From contig NW_019774147.1 in assembly GCF_001039355.2 (NCBI RefSeq), forward strand, positions 509,750 through 573,749: a stretch of 64,000 nucleotides of DNA, read 5' to 3'. The position numbers and the translations under genes were made by a program. This DNA comes from Lingula anatina. Its lineage: Eukaryota; Brachiopoda; Lingulata; Lingulida; Lingulidae. How positions within the stretch are numbered: the first letter of the stretch is position 1; each line of letters opens with the position of its first letter. This document shows, piece by piece, positions 54,752 through 64,000 of the stretch. Under the pieces are notes generated by a model. The model worked only from the letters and a program-made list of their open reading frames with translations. It was not told the DNA's origin and did no database searches.

Positions 54752-54951
54752 GGGTGCATTCCCATAGATTTTAGATTGATCTATCCCCAAGGGGAGTCAC
54801 ACTAGATGACTGTCAGATAATCCAACTTAAATGTCCATCCCACCTACTACAAGCTGTAAGGGGGTAATTAACTTTCGTGCCCGCTCGGCTGACAGCTATT
54901 TAGCGTGAACCCCCAGGGAGTTAGGTCGATCTAATCTCTGGGAATGGGGTC
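54752..54951. mobile_element. 200-bp PIF/Harbinger-type MITE, second copy
   Basis: Ends GGGTGCATTCCCATAGATTT and TCTCTGGGAATGGGGTC; TAA on both sides (54749-54751 and 54952-54954). Related to the element at 26036-26260, here with inner parts (GTGAACCCCCAGGGAGTTAG) in the reverse orientation. Confidence 0.8.
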
Positions 54952-54954
54952 TAA

Positions 54955-57290
54955 CTGGCCCGTGGGTCAAATATGGGGACCCACTAAAAAACGTGCCGTC
55001 TAATTAGCTCTTGGGGAAGTATTCAAGTGGGTTGGCCACATTTGACCCTCGGACTAGTTAATCCACTGTTCTGAATGCAGCCTAAAATGCACTAGGTAAT
55101 GAAACTTAGAAAGCCAATTGCAAAACTATGTACTTACGTAATTTTTACTCTTAAAAGATAAAAGGTAAGGTGGAAAACAATAATAAGACAAAAAATGTGG
55201 CACTTTTTTGAAAGACAAAATCATATCACAAAATTAAGCTTAAAAGCAATAGAAATTTTTCATCAAGGAGGACAAGGATTTTTTTGTAAAATTAGGTATA
55301 CGATAGTAATATGTTTGAATTTGAATGACCATCTCTACCAACCCCCCCTCCCCCCCCACAAAAAAGTTAATGACGTATTATGTCCAATTAACATTTGATG
55401 TCTGTTAACATTTCATACAACATCCATTGTACACTCCACAATATCTTTATATAAGATTAAACAAGATAACACATACTTCCTGGGCTAACAATTACTGTGC
55501 ATGATGGACTTCGAAAATGTAAGCTGTGACAATAAATACAAGATAGGTTCAAAACCTAAATAACAATATAATAAATAATAAACAAATGTACTCATAATAC
55601 ATGACCTATTGCACTATCGTTGTATAAAAAAATTCAAAATATCTACATGGGACACCCATGTGGGCTGTGCACTGTGCAATTATTTACAAGTCCAAATGCC
55701 ATTATAGACCATCAACTTTGCATTCAGCTAAAGAGATTACCTACATTATCTTAATTTACTATAAAAACCAGGAAAAAACATTTGGCATAAACCTTGAGAA
55801 AAACATTACTTTAGGTTCCTTGTCAATACTTCCTGTTTGTAATTTTGAGAGTTACAAAATAACCTATTCAATAAAACATTCTTTCAAAGGTAACAAAAGC
55901 TGTATACAGGAAAACTATTTCCTTCCCATTTACAACAGTCATCACACAATCTGAACTTCAGCCTTCTCAGATTTTTCCTATCCAAGCCAGGAAATATATC
56001 AACTTTTTATAACAAGTTACGCCAAAAGCCAGTTCAGTGGGATGAAGTGGGTCTGACACAGTTAACTTTCTTAATATAGGGTTTGAAGCATGCATGAAGT
56101 ACACTATCCACACAGAGCATGTCCCTGTCTGCCTCTGTCCAAATGTATCTAGCTGTTCATACTTAAATTATGCAACTGAATACAAATTCCTACTTGTCTT
56201 AGAGCAAGATGGTAGCAAACATTTTATCTCTTTTCATTTACTCTGCATTATTATGCAATCAATAATACAATCTTTACTAAACAAACACACTACATGTAGT
56301 CAAACTCTCAAAAACTCAAAAACAGGAATTCAAGGACTTTGGTGAACTATACCATTACACATGAACATCTCTTTGGTATACCATTATGGTAGTCATGAAA
56401 AACTCCTAAGAGTAATTATTTGATCTAAAGGGCCATTTATAATGTTGCTAGTATGCACTCACTCCATGGGGACTCTTGCTGAATGCAATCAGATTAACAG
56501 ACTAACACACCTTATCTTGTTTCCAGCATACAGCTTATCTAAGTTGTACTCAACACCAGGAGGTGTGTTAGTCTGTAAATCTGCATTCAGCAAGAGTCCC
56601 TGTACATACCATACAAATTCATTATGAACATGAACTTGTTGCACTGCATTAAAATACTTGCACATATTGGTGCACTGCAATGTGTATAACCCTATAATCT
56701 AAGCAAAACCAGATCAATCCTTGTAAATGTGTACAGCAATATATCTGCAAAAGTGTTATATCTTATGAATATTTTCCTTTACAGTAACTCACTGAACTTT
56801 AAATGATATGTTGTTATATGGTAAGGGATTTGATGTACACACCTGAACATGCATTTCCACACACAGCACATGGGCATTTTGCATTATCTGGTTGATAAGT
56901 TGAAGCACCTGGCAATGCCCATAAATCTTTCATCAGTTAACATGCTTGAACTTAAAGCCATAGTAAACCATTCAGTTATAGTGCCCAAGTTTCACCATGA
57001 TATCATATTTTGAACTGATGAGTAATCTAGGTTCTCTTGGTTTCAAGCTACATTTGAGTATTACTTGCTTTGGATAGTTCAGCTTAACTTCCTCTATAGA
57101 AATGAGTAACTTGAAACAAATTTCTGTAGAACTTTAAAAAAGCAGATTCTTTTACAGTATGCATAAATAGGATACAGGACTCAAGTGTGAAAAATAAATA
57201 CTGCTTGTACAACTTGGTACATGTATGAACAGTACCACGAACATTTGACAAACCCAATATCACAAATACTACACAAATACTTCAAATAAT
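54955..57290. other. Region 3' of RAB39, possible long 3' UTR
   Basis: AT-rich with short ORFs lacking any domain. It would carry the RAB39 3' UTR on the minus strand. Apart from the hairpin at 56468-56600 nothing is recognisable. Confidence 0.4.
56468..56600. repeat. Hairpin with about 42-bp imperfect arms
   Basis: GGGACTCTTGCTGAATGCA at the left and TGCATTCAGCAAGAGTCCC at the right are exact complements. Further in, ACAGACTAACACACCT pairs with AGGTGTGTTAGTCTGT; a small unpaired bulge lies between. The loop is about 47 bp. Either a very short MITE or a structured RNA in the RAB39 3' region. Confidence 0.75.
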
Positions 57291-58461
57291 TTAACAGCAT
57301 CCTCCACCCTCTGGTTCACCTTCCATTACATGAAAAGTTTCTCTAGGGCGTGCATATCCATTCTTTACACCTTCCCAACCCTCTTCCACAGTAATCTTTC
57401 CTTGTTCAAGAAGTTCATAAACATCTCTGGCAACAGTCAAAAAACACTCTTCTACATTCAACCCAGTTACAGCAGATGTCTCAAGAAACTTCAGGCCATT
57501 GTGTTCTGCTAAAAGCTTTCCTTCTCTTGTTGTCACCTGACGGTCTTCCTCAGCATCTGCTTTATGTCCCACTACAAGAAAGACTGCCTTGTTGGGTTCT
57601 ATATGCTGTCTTGCTTCTTCTAACCACCCTGTGAGATTCTCAAAGCTGACACGCTTCGTAATGTCATAGACAAGCAGAGCTCCAACAGAATTTCTATAGT
57701 ATGACTTTGTAATAGCCCTGAAAAAAGGATGATGCCTTGTATCAATATGCTGTTAACCCTTTATACAGTGTATTTATGACTATATATGTCTACATACATT
57801 TTGTTTTGTGAAAAAGCCACAATCAGTAAGCTGCTCCATATCTTTCAAGCCATTTTCGTGGTTTGTACTGTACACATTTGTGGCTATGTAGTCATTTAAC
57901 ATGCAGTAGACTAAAATATTTTTAGTTTGGTCCACTTCAAATATTGATCTTAAAAATCATAAATTAGATCACCTGATTGCAAACAATTCACTGCTTTATT
58001 ACAAAACCTTGGAAAGTGCGAGCTTCTATGCAAAACTTTTAGTTGTTCAATGCATTACTGCTACTCTAAAATTGTACATGAACTTGTATCACACACAAAA
58101 CTGCTTCAAGTATTAAAGCAAGAACTGTGGTACATGTACATCTGCTCTACTTATGGATGGAACATAAATTTAGGTCAAAGGGCATATCATATATTACATT
58201 TTAGCTGCAAAGAAAGTGTCCTATAATTATCTACCATGCTTACCTAAAACGTTCCTGTCCTGCAGTGTCCCAAAGCTGTAGCTTAACACGAACGCCTGGT
58301 TTCACCTCAATAAGCCTAGCAAAGAAATCAACTCCCACTGTAGGATCACAAACCTCAGAAAATTTTCCTTCTGTGAAATATTTTAGTAGGGAAGATTTGC
58401 CAACTGTGCTGTCTCCTATTAAAATCAGACGGAATTGATACTCGAATATTGGTTCAACCAT
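57291..58461 (-). CDS. RAB39: Ras-related protein Rab-39 (two exons, complete)
   Basis: Small GTPase of the Rab family linked to endosomal/Golgi trafficking and autophagy in vertebrates. Exon 1 is 58461-58244, exon 2 is 57717-57291 (read on minus), 214 residues. GTP-binding motifs: GDSTVGKSS (P loop), TVGVDFF (effector), WDTAGQERFR, the Rab39-typical VGHKAD in place of NKxD, and ETSAV. It ends EGGGCC, a double-Cys prenylation site. Start MVEPIFEYQFR aligns with vertebrate Rab39 (ME-IW-YQFR); an upstream in-frame ATG at 58503 is less likely. The intron splits the Arg after AGQERF in phase 2, the same place as in vertebrate RAB39 genes. Confidence 0.96.
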
Positions 58462-58844
58462 TTCTTCGATAAAATTCTTGCCTTCTTGATGTATTGAAGG
58501 CAACTTTAAGTATTACAGATTGGGATGAAACGCGGATATATGTTCAGATGAATGCAACTGTCAACCACAATCCATCTATGTTGTGATTCTGTGGCGTGAC
58601 GTTATTATGGTCACGTGACATTGCTTTCTGGTTTGTAAAGTCTCTATGGATAGGCTGGTTCAACCAAATTCAACCAATCAATACGCAGAGCTCTAAAACA
58701 TGGCGGTCAAGGTCGAAACCAATATTTATGTGTTTGGCGAGGCTGTTGATCCGTGATCAGACAGAACGTGGGGTTTAAAGAAGTGAAAATTGCCCACCAT
58801 TATAAAGCATTCGGCTTACAACGCATTGTGAAAGGCAACTGGCA
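58462..58844. promoter_or_regulatory. Head-to-head promoter region between RAB39 and FAM162-like gene
   Basis: 383 bp separate the two start codons. AAAACATGGCGGTCAAG at 58696-58712 matches the YY1-type AANATGGCGG motif often found near metazoan promoters. TCACGTGA at 58612 is an E-box-like palindrome. Confidence 0.5.
58700..58756 (+). other. Upstream ORF of 18 codons before the FAM162-like start
   Basis: ATGGCGGTCAAGG starts a short frame (MAVKVETNIYVFGEAVDP) that ends with TGA at 58754-58756, before the main ATG at 58845. If transcription starts upstream of it, it could dampen translation; it coincides with the YY1-like motif. Confidence 0.35.
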
Positions 58845-59603
58845 ATGGCTGGTAACTTACGAAGAATTGGTATATTTGCATATTGTAAATTTTGGTCTGG
58901 ACGTTTTACATTGTCTCCGGGGGTACAGGTACTTCGTACAAAATCACATTTGTTGCCCAAGGTTTCCTCACAGATGCAGAGAAATTTTGTGGTTTATCAT
59001 GCGCATTTTCAAAAAGTGGAATCACCAGAAAGTAAAGAAACAGAAAACAACAGGAAACACTGGGATCATAGTGATTCCATAATGGACGATACCCAGACAG
59101 ACGAGCAATTTGGTCAAGTACAACAGCATCCGGAGGAGAAATTGAGAGATCAAGAATTGCTGCAGGAAAAACAGACAACCAGAGAAAATTATTACGAAGA
59201 GTGGCAGAAGAAGGAGGAGTCGTTTGGATGGAAAGCTGGAGCGCCAAAGCAAAGATTACATCCAGTGTCTGATGAGATTGTAGATAAAGCAATTAAAGGC
59301 TAGTGTCATTGTCGGAATGCATCCGGCTCCATTTGTTAAGCGAATGATAATTAGAGAAAGTTTGTCAATTCTCACTGTAATGTTAAAAACTAGAATATCA
59401 CACAGAGAATCGCCCTTGGAGAGCGCATACCTCTGCCAAGGCAGCCCATTTCTCATATTTCAGTCTAAGAGTTTTTTTTCATTTTTTTCTGTAAATAGAG
59501 AAAACTAATTAGCTTTGCAAGATATCATATGTAGACTTAAATAATGTTTTTGGGACTTTTTTCAAATGTGGGTAGTATATTTTTAACTGTTTTAATATAA
59601 CCA

Positions 59604-59655
<52 letters not shown>

Positions 59656-60955
59656 GATGCAGAATGAGAGTTGTCACCAGTGGGAAAGACAAAATCAAAA
59701 ATAAAATATGACAAATTTTACCTCAAGTCTACTTTCTTACATATACCATCCACTTGCTTTACCTGACTTTTGGATTCATAACCAGTCAAGGAAGCAGTGG
59801 ACTAACCTGTAAAACTTAAAAAGCATGTTTTTGAGATATTTGGTCAAGGGCCAATGTTGAAGATAAAGAACAGCTTGCATGCAGATGCGAAAAATCTGTT
59901 GGTACAAAGATGGTGCTTTAAAATCCTATTGACTTTTTAAATTTTTTAGAATAATTATTTTCGACTCTATTTTCAGCTCGGAGAAAACTTTCAAAAGTGA
60001 ACAAATGGAGTCTGGTTTGGTTGAAAAGGTATAAAAGCATCAGAGATGTACCAGATGAAGTAACGTAAGTATGTTTTAGGTCCTTTTTGATGTACAGACA
60101 CAGTGTGTTTGTACATGTTGCCATCACATGCGTTACTTGTAGTTGTCGCCATGCACTTACTACAGTTAATTGAAAACTGTGACATATTAGCCTTGTTGCT
60201 GGTTGGTAGGTGTTTTTGCAGGGGCGGATTTAGGGCGTCTTCTGGGTCTTCCGGAAGACGGTCAGATTTTCAAGTTTACATTGACGGGTATCTAATTTTA
60301 TCTGTCGGAAGACGGTCAAAAATTGAGGATAGATCAACAAAGATAATTTGGAAGACTGTCGGAAAATAACTCTGGATCCGCTCCTGTTTTGTATCTAATT
60401 CCATTTTTTTACATGTTCTAAAGTAATTAAGAAAGAATATAATGATAATAATTTTCTGTCCAACATATTTTACCCAAATACTCCAGAATGGCCTGCTAAA
60501 ATGTTAAAAGTTAAAGAAAGGCAAAGCACTTGTCTGGCTATATAGGTTTATATACATTCCTGAAATTGTTTTACTGATTCTGTGATGTCTAGGGGAAACC
60601 TCTTAAGAGAGAGCCGTTTGTCTTGTTACTTATCTATTTCTGGTCATTTGTCTGTGTAAATTACAAAAAGTGTCCTCTCTTTTTTTAAAAAAATTCACTG
60701 TTATAATCTAATCAAAATTTCATTTTGTTTTTTAGGCGTGCATATTGGCAAGAGGCACATTCATTACTCATGGCAAGACTTATGTTTTGGAGTGCATTTT
60801 GGATCTATGCAGGCTTTTTATTTCTTGATTACTGTTTGAGAAAGCGTTATATAAATCTTGTGAGGTACACAAAGTTTATTATATGGTTGACTGGAGGCCC
60901 AGAAGATTGTGATTTAGTGAAGGACATGGATGAAAATAATTATGTATTGGGATGA
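58845..60955 (+). CDS. FAM162-like: FAM162/UPF0389-like mitochondrial protein (three exons)
   Basis: Exons 58845-59298, 59977-60064, 60736-60955 give 253 residues. The first residues MAGNLRRIGIFAYCKFWSGR look like a mitochondrial targeting sequence. A long acidic/Gln-rich segment follows (ENYYEEWQKKEESFGWKAGA). The C-terminal part KVNKWSLVWLKRYKSIRDVP then DEV and a membrane helix (MFWSAFWIYAGFLFLDYCL) match the FAM162 (HGTD-P)/UPF0389 pattern W--(K)LLVW--R(Y/F)K---(E/D)IP--V followed by one transmembrane segment. The first intron must use a GC donor (AAAG|GCTAGT): only this gives phase 1 and keeps the frame, as no GT donor in the right phase lies near the end of the open frame. Vertebrate FAM162A acts in mitochondria during hypoxia-linked cell death; function here is inferred by similarity only. 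The N-terminal region is longer than in vertebrates. Confidence 0.65.
59608..59654. repeat. (TA)n microsatellite in FAM162-like intron 1
   Basis: About 46 bp of TA repeats. At 59400-59450 the same intron has a decayed MITE end (GGAGAGCGCATACCTCTGCC). Confidence 0.9.
60092..60160 (+). repeat. Decayed palindrome MITE fragment in FAM162-like intron 2
   Basis: TGTACAGACACAGTGTGTTT and GTACATGTTGCCATCACATG followed by GTCGCCATGCAC match the family at 27549 and 63630, with the microsatellite reduced to one unit. Confidence 0.7.
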
Positions 60956-61160
60956 AGAGTTAAATAAAGGTCTTCCAACTATGAACCGTGCGATTTGTAA
61001 ACAGTGCAAAGGCTTTCTCTTTTTAATCATTTGGAAGTTGTAATTATTATCTATTTCATTGATTTGAATAGTGTCTTAGCTTAAATTCAAAATATTGTAA
61101 AAATTGTGATGTCTTTGAGGAAAGCTCGTTCAAGAAAATGATAAGCAATAATGACTATTC

Positions 61161-61166
61161 AATAAA
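61161..61166 (+). promoter_or_regulatory. Polyadenylation signal of the FAM162-like gene
   Basis: AATAAA 206 bp after the stop codon, on the sense strand; another AATAAA lies at 60963, immediately after the stop. Confidence 0.6.
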
Positions 61167-61169
61167 GTT

Positions 61170-63020
61170 TTATGTAAATTTTGATGTGTTTATTCGTTAT
61201 ACTGTTCTGAAATTTGAAGGGAGGGAAAAAGGAATAATGGCTGTTCCAGGGACAAAATAAGCAAAATCTGTTTTGTTTTCCTAAATTTGATTATAGATTT
61301 TGCCAATATTCCCATAGTTACGGGCTTCCCATAACTGTTATGGTGATTTCATTTACGTGAAAAATAACACCTGAAAATTTCAAATCTGCCCCAAGATGTG
61401 CTTGATATAAGGATCAATTTGTGCATTGGAACAAATGAGCTATTCATCCTTAGAAAGCAAATTTGAGTCGTCAGTCAGTTACCAGAGGATAAAACAAGGC
61501 AGCAAAGCTGTCAAATGTACAGACAAAAAGCAGACAATAACAATGCACAAAATAGGCTACTGTCAATTTTGATGCCAAAGTACATTATGCTTAACTGCAA
61601 ATTCAACATCAAATTTTTATTATGCTCAACAAGTAATATCAATTTAAGTAAAATGTGTAACAAGCATAAGGCTTCAGACCCATGGGAGTTCAAGTTCACA
61701 CTTTGATAATGCCAGAATGAGAAAAATTAAAATTTCACACAAAATTGCATAAATTTAATAATAAATGATAACCCAATTGAGCTGGCTTTCTAATTTGGAC
61801 TGCATGCCAATCCTAAAAATCATACTTGTAAGTTAAAAAAATAATAAGGAACAGTTTTCTTTTCATAATGTTTGGAGTAGCAGTAAAAAAAAGATTTTGT
61901 TGATGTAACATTACATAATAAATTACAGAATAATTATCACCAATTTTTGATTATTGGCTATAAATAGCATGGACATGTGGAAAATTTGATTACCATTCTG
62001 CTTCATGTCCATGGGAGCTCTGAGTCCCACAATGAATATGCCAACACAATAAAAATGAATATGTCACTAAAAAGTATTACTTCCAGATAAAGAAGCCAAT
62101 TAGACTGCTTTTCCAACTCGGGCTGAATTTTAGTCCTGTGTTTCTTTTTTGAAAGTTTGACAATCATAAGTAACATGGATTTCCCATAATGGTAATCATG
62201 GCAGCAGCACCCAAAATTGTGTTTTCTTCTTCTAATTTGATGCAATATAACATGATAATGCTTAACAGCATAATGACCATCAATTTTTAATGATAGAATA
62301 TACATATCATGGATTTTCATCAGAAAATGTGACTAGCATGGGTCTTCAAGCCCTTGGAGGTTATAAGTCAACCTTGAAATTGCCAATATGTGAAAAATTA
62401 AATTTTCATAAAAAAACTGTTTAACTGCCAGAAAGAATTACCAAACAGACTGCATTGCCTACTGAAGCTGTATTTCAGTCCCATGTTTCTTTCCTGTAAG
62501 TTTGAGAACAGTGAGTGACGTGGTTTTCCTAAAATGGTCATCATGAAAGCTGTGCCCAAAATAGATGTTTCTTCAAATTTTGATGCAATATTACATAATG
62601 TTTAAAAGCACAATGACCATCGATTTTTAATAATAAAATATAAGTATCACGGATATTCAGAAAATGTGACTATCAAAGGTCTTCAGGCCCATGGAACTTC
62701 AAATCACAACTTGAAAATGCCAAAATGTAAATAAGACAGCAGTGTTCTGAAATGGTTTTTTCCCCATTTTTAACAATTTTTAACATAAAACAAAACTAAC
62801 AGTTTACTGCCATTTTTATATGATCAACTAAGAAAATCGATGAGATGGGAAAAATATCAATAGAACAGTGTTAAATGTCCAATTACCTCCATTCTGAGAT
62901 TCTGAACACAGTTAATGATTGAATCTGACAAACTGCAATGATATGAGTTTATTTCCATTTTTGAAACTTTATTACACAATACACGATAACAAGTTTACCA
63001 TCATTTTTACACAATCAACT
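61170..63020. other. Intergenic, repetitive, no gene
   Basis: Several loosely repeated units of 300-350 bp share phrases such as CATGGGAGTTCAAGTTCACA, ACTTGATAATGCCAGAATG and CAGACTGCATTGCC-like text (61680-61790, 62010-62110, 62340-62460, 62690-62720), suggesting an old satellite-like tandem array. No ORF of note. Confidence 0.45.
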
Positions 63021-64000
63021 AACAATGTTGTAAAGATGCAGGAAATGTCAAACAAACACTTTTACGTATCTTATTAGTTTAATAATGAGACTGTTAACAT
63101 GCCTAAGAATTGAATCTGAGGAAATGTGAAAAAACAGCATAACTTCTAAAATAATGGCCCGATTATGCTGATTTTCGGACTCAACCGGTGTTTTAGCAAG
63201 ATTGACCACTCCTGTGATTTTCATGACAATTGTGTTTACAGTGTTGCATGTATGATGAAAAGTGAAAAATAAGCATAACTACTAAAATAGTGGCCCAATC
63301 ATGCTGATTTTTCAATATGACCTGCGTTTAAAGATTGATTACTCCTGTGAGTTTTATGACAACAAGCCTATCTAGTAGGCTTGTTAAGGACCAAAAAATG
63401 GCCAAACGCTGCATTTTGTAGTACAAATGTCTAACTTTGCATAAATGTGCCTTGGGCCAAAAGAAATTTTTTTATCCAAAGAGACGCTCTCTATCGATGC
63501 ATAAATTAGCATAAATTATGCAAATTAGGTGCCAAAATATATAATATTTCATATTCCCATTAATTTTTGGCCTAGAAACATGTATAGATTATCAAACCTG
63601 ACTAAATTAGGGACAAGGAACCCATTTTTATGTACAGACACAGATGTGTCTGTACATATTGCCATCACCTGCGTCTGTCGTCGCCGATGGCGATGGCGAT
63701 GGCGATGCCGATGCCGATGCCGATGCCGGCGCCGTGCACTTTCCTTGTAAACACGATAAGTGGAGGGCAGTTTTACTTTTTGGCTTTATATTTACAGAGC
63801 TGATGAATATTCATAAAACGCAGGTCAAGTTCGAAAATCAGCATGATCGGGCCATTATTGTAGAAGTTATGCTGTTTTTTCACTTTTCAGCATATTTTTC
63901 ACATTTCTTCAGATTCAATTCTTAGGCATGTTAACAGTCTCATTATTAAACTAATAAGATACGTAAAAGTGTTTGTTTGACATTTCCTGCATCTTTACAA
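63020..64000. repeat. Large inverted repeat (arms at 63035-63170 and 63850-64000) around a palindrome MITE
   Basis: The left arm runs TTGTAAAGATGCAGGAAATG, GTCAAACAAACACTTTTACG, TAATGAGACTGTTAACATGC, GAATTGAATCTGAGG and GAAAAAACAGCATAACTTCT. The right arm reads the reverse complement of these in reverse order, to the window end. Between them lies a second partial copy of the GATCATGCTGATTTT phrase (63294) and the MITE core at 63630-63900. The right arm is truncated by the window edge. Confidence 0.85.
63630..63900 (+). mobile_element. Palindrome MITE core with GATGGC/GATGCC microsatellite
   Basis: TGTACAGACACAGATGTGTC continuing to GTACA is palindromic around AGAT. It is followed by GCCATCACCTGCGTCTGTCG, a (GATGGC)n(GATGCC)n tract, GTGCAC, AACACGATAAGTGG, TGATGAATATTCAT and AAATCAGCATGATCGGGCC. 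The tract differs from the (GTCGCC)n in the 27549 and 53373 copies. Confidence 0.8.

Overview
The window is nuclear DNA from a metazoan, most likely a marine invertebrate. The genes are split by GT-AG introns, the DNA is AT-rich, and intergenic DNA is full of MITEs, microsatellites and decayed non-LTR retrotransposons. The species cannot be named from sequence alone. One true gap (N run at 49059-49175) and seven isolated single N characters (1347, 6339, 10473, 14193, 27789, 32180, 43534) are present. The single Ns behave as contig joins, and most of them border near-identical duplicated blocks, so several 'duplications' are probably unmerged haplotypes.

Layout. (1) 1-24.0 kb, + strand: the 3' two thirds of a smoothelin-like gene with a C-terminal calponin-homology (CH) domain. 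Exons of the middle part appear two or three times and partly out of order because of the joins. Downstream, the CH domain is built from alternative exons: two choices for its first helix and two alternative last exons of identical length. (2) 24.9-31.0 kb, + strand: a complete seven-exon beta-1,4-galactosyltransferase, with transposon relics in its introns. (3) 31.1-34.3 kb: a 0.9 kb foldback element, then a minus-strand 24-bp tandem-repeat coding region (KPSEDTED-type octapeptides) starting with a myristoylation-like MGN and split by a 1.1 kb insertion. (4) 35.1-43.3 kb: a small two-exon gene, also starting with MGN, followed by tandemly duplicated, decayed copies and a recent 1.6 kb duplication that differs by a transposon insertion. 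(5) 43.5-46.9 kb: a composite MITE and a 2.4 kb DNA transposon with 16-bp motif clusters at both ends. (6) 47-55 kb: relics of a THAP domain and of two different non-LTR reverse transcriptases, one of them split by a MITE. (7) 57.3-61.2 kb: RAB39 (minus) and a FAM162/UPF0389-like gene (plus), head to head with about 380 bp between start codons. (8) 61.2-64.0 kb: repeats, including a large inverted repeat running off the window end.

The protein-coding genes are ordinary single-copy animal genes (muscle/cytoskeleton adaptor, Golgi glycosyltransferase, endosomal/autophagy Rab, mitochondrial protein) with no sign of joint function. The most novel parts are the modular CH exons of the smoothelin-like gene, the MGN gene cluster with its repeat protein, and the GGGTCAAAACA transposon.
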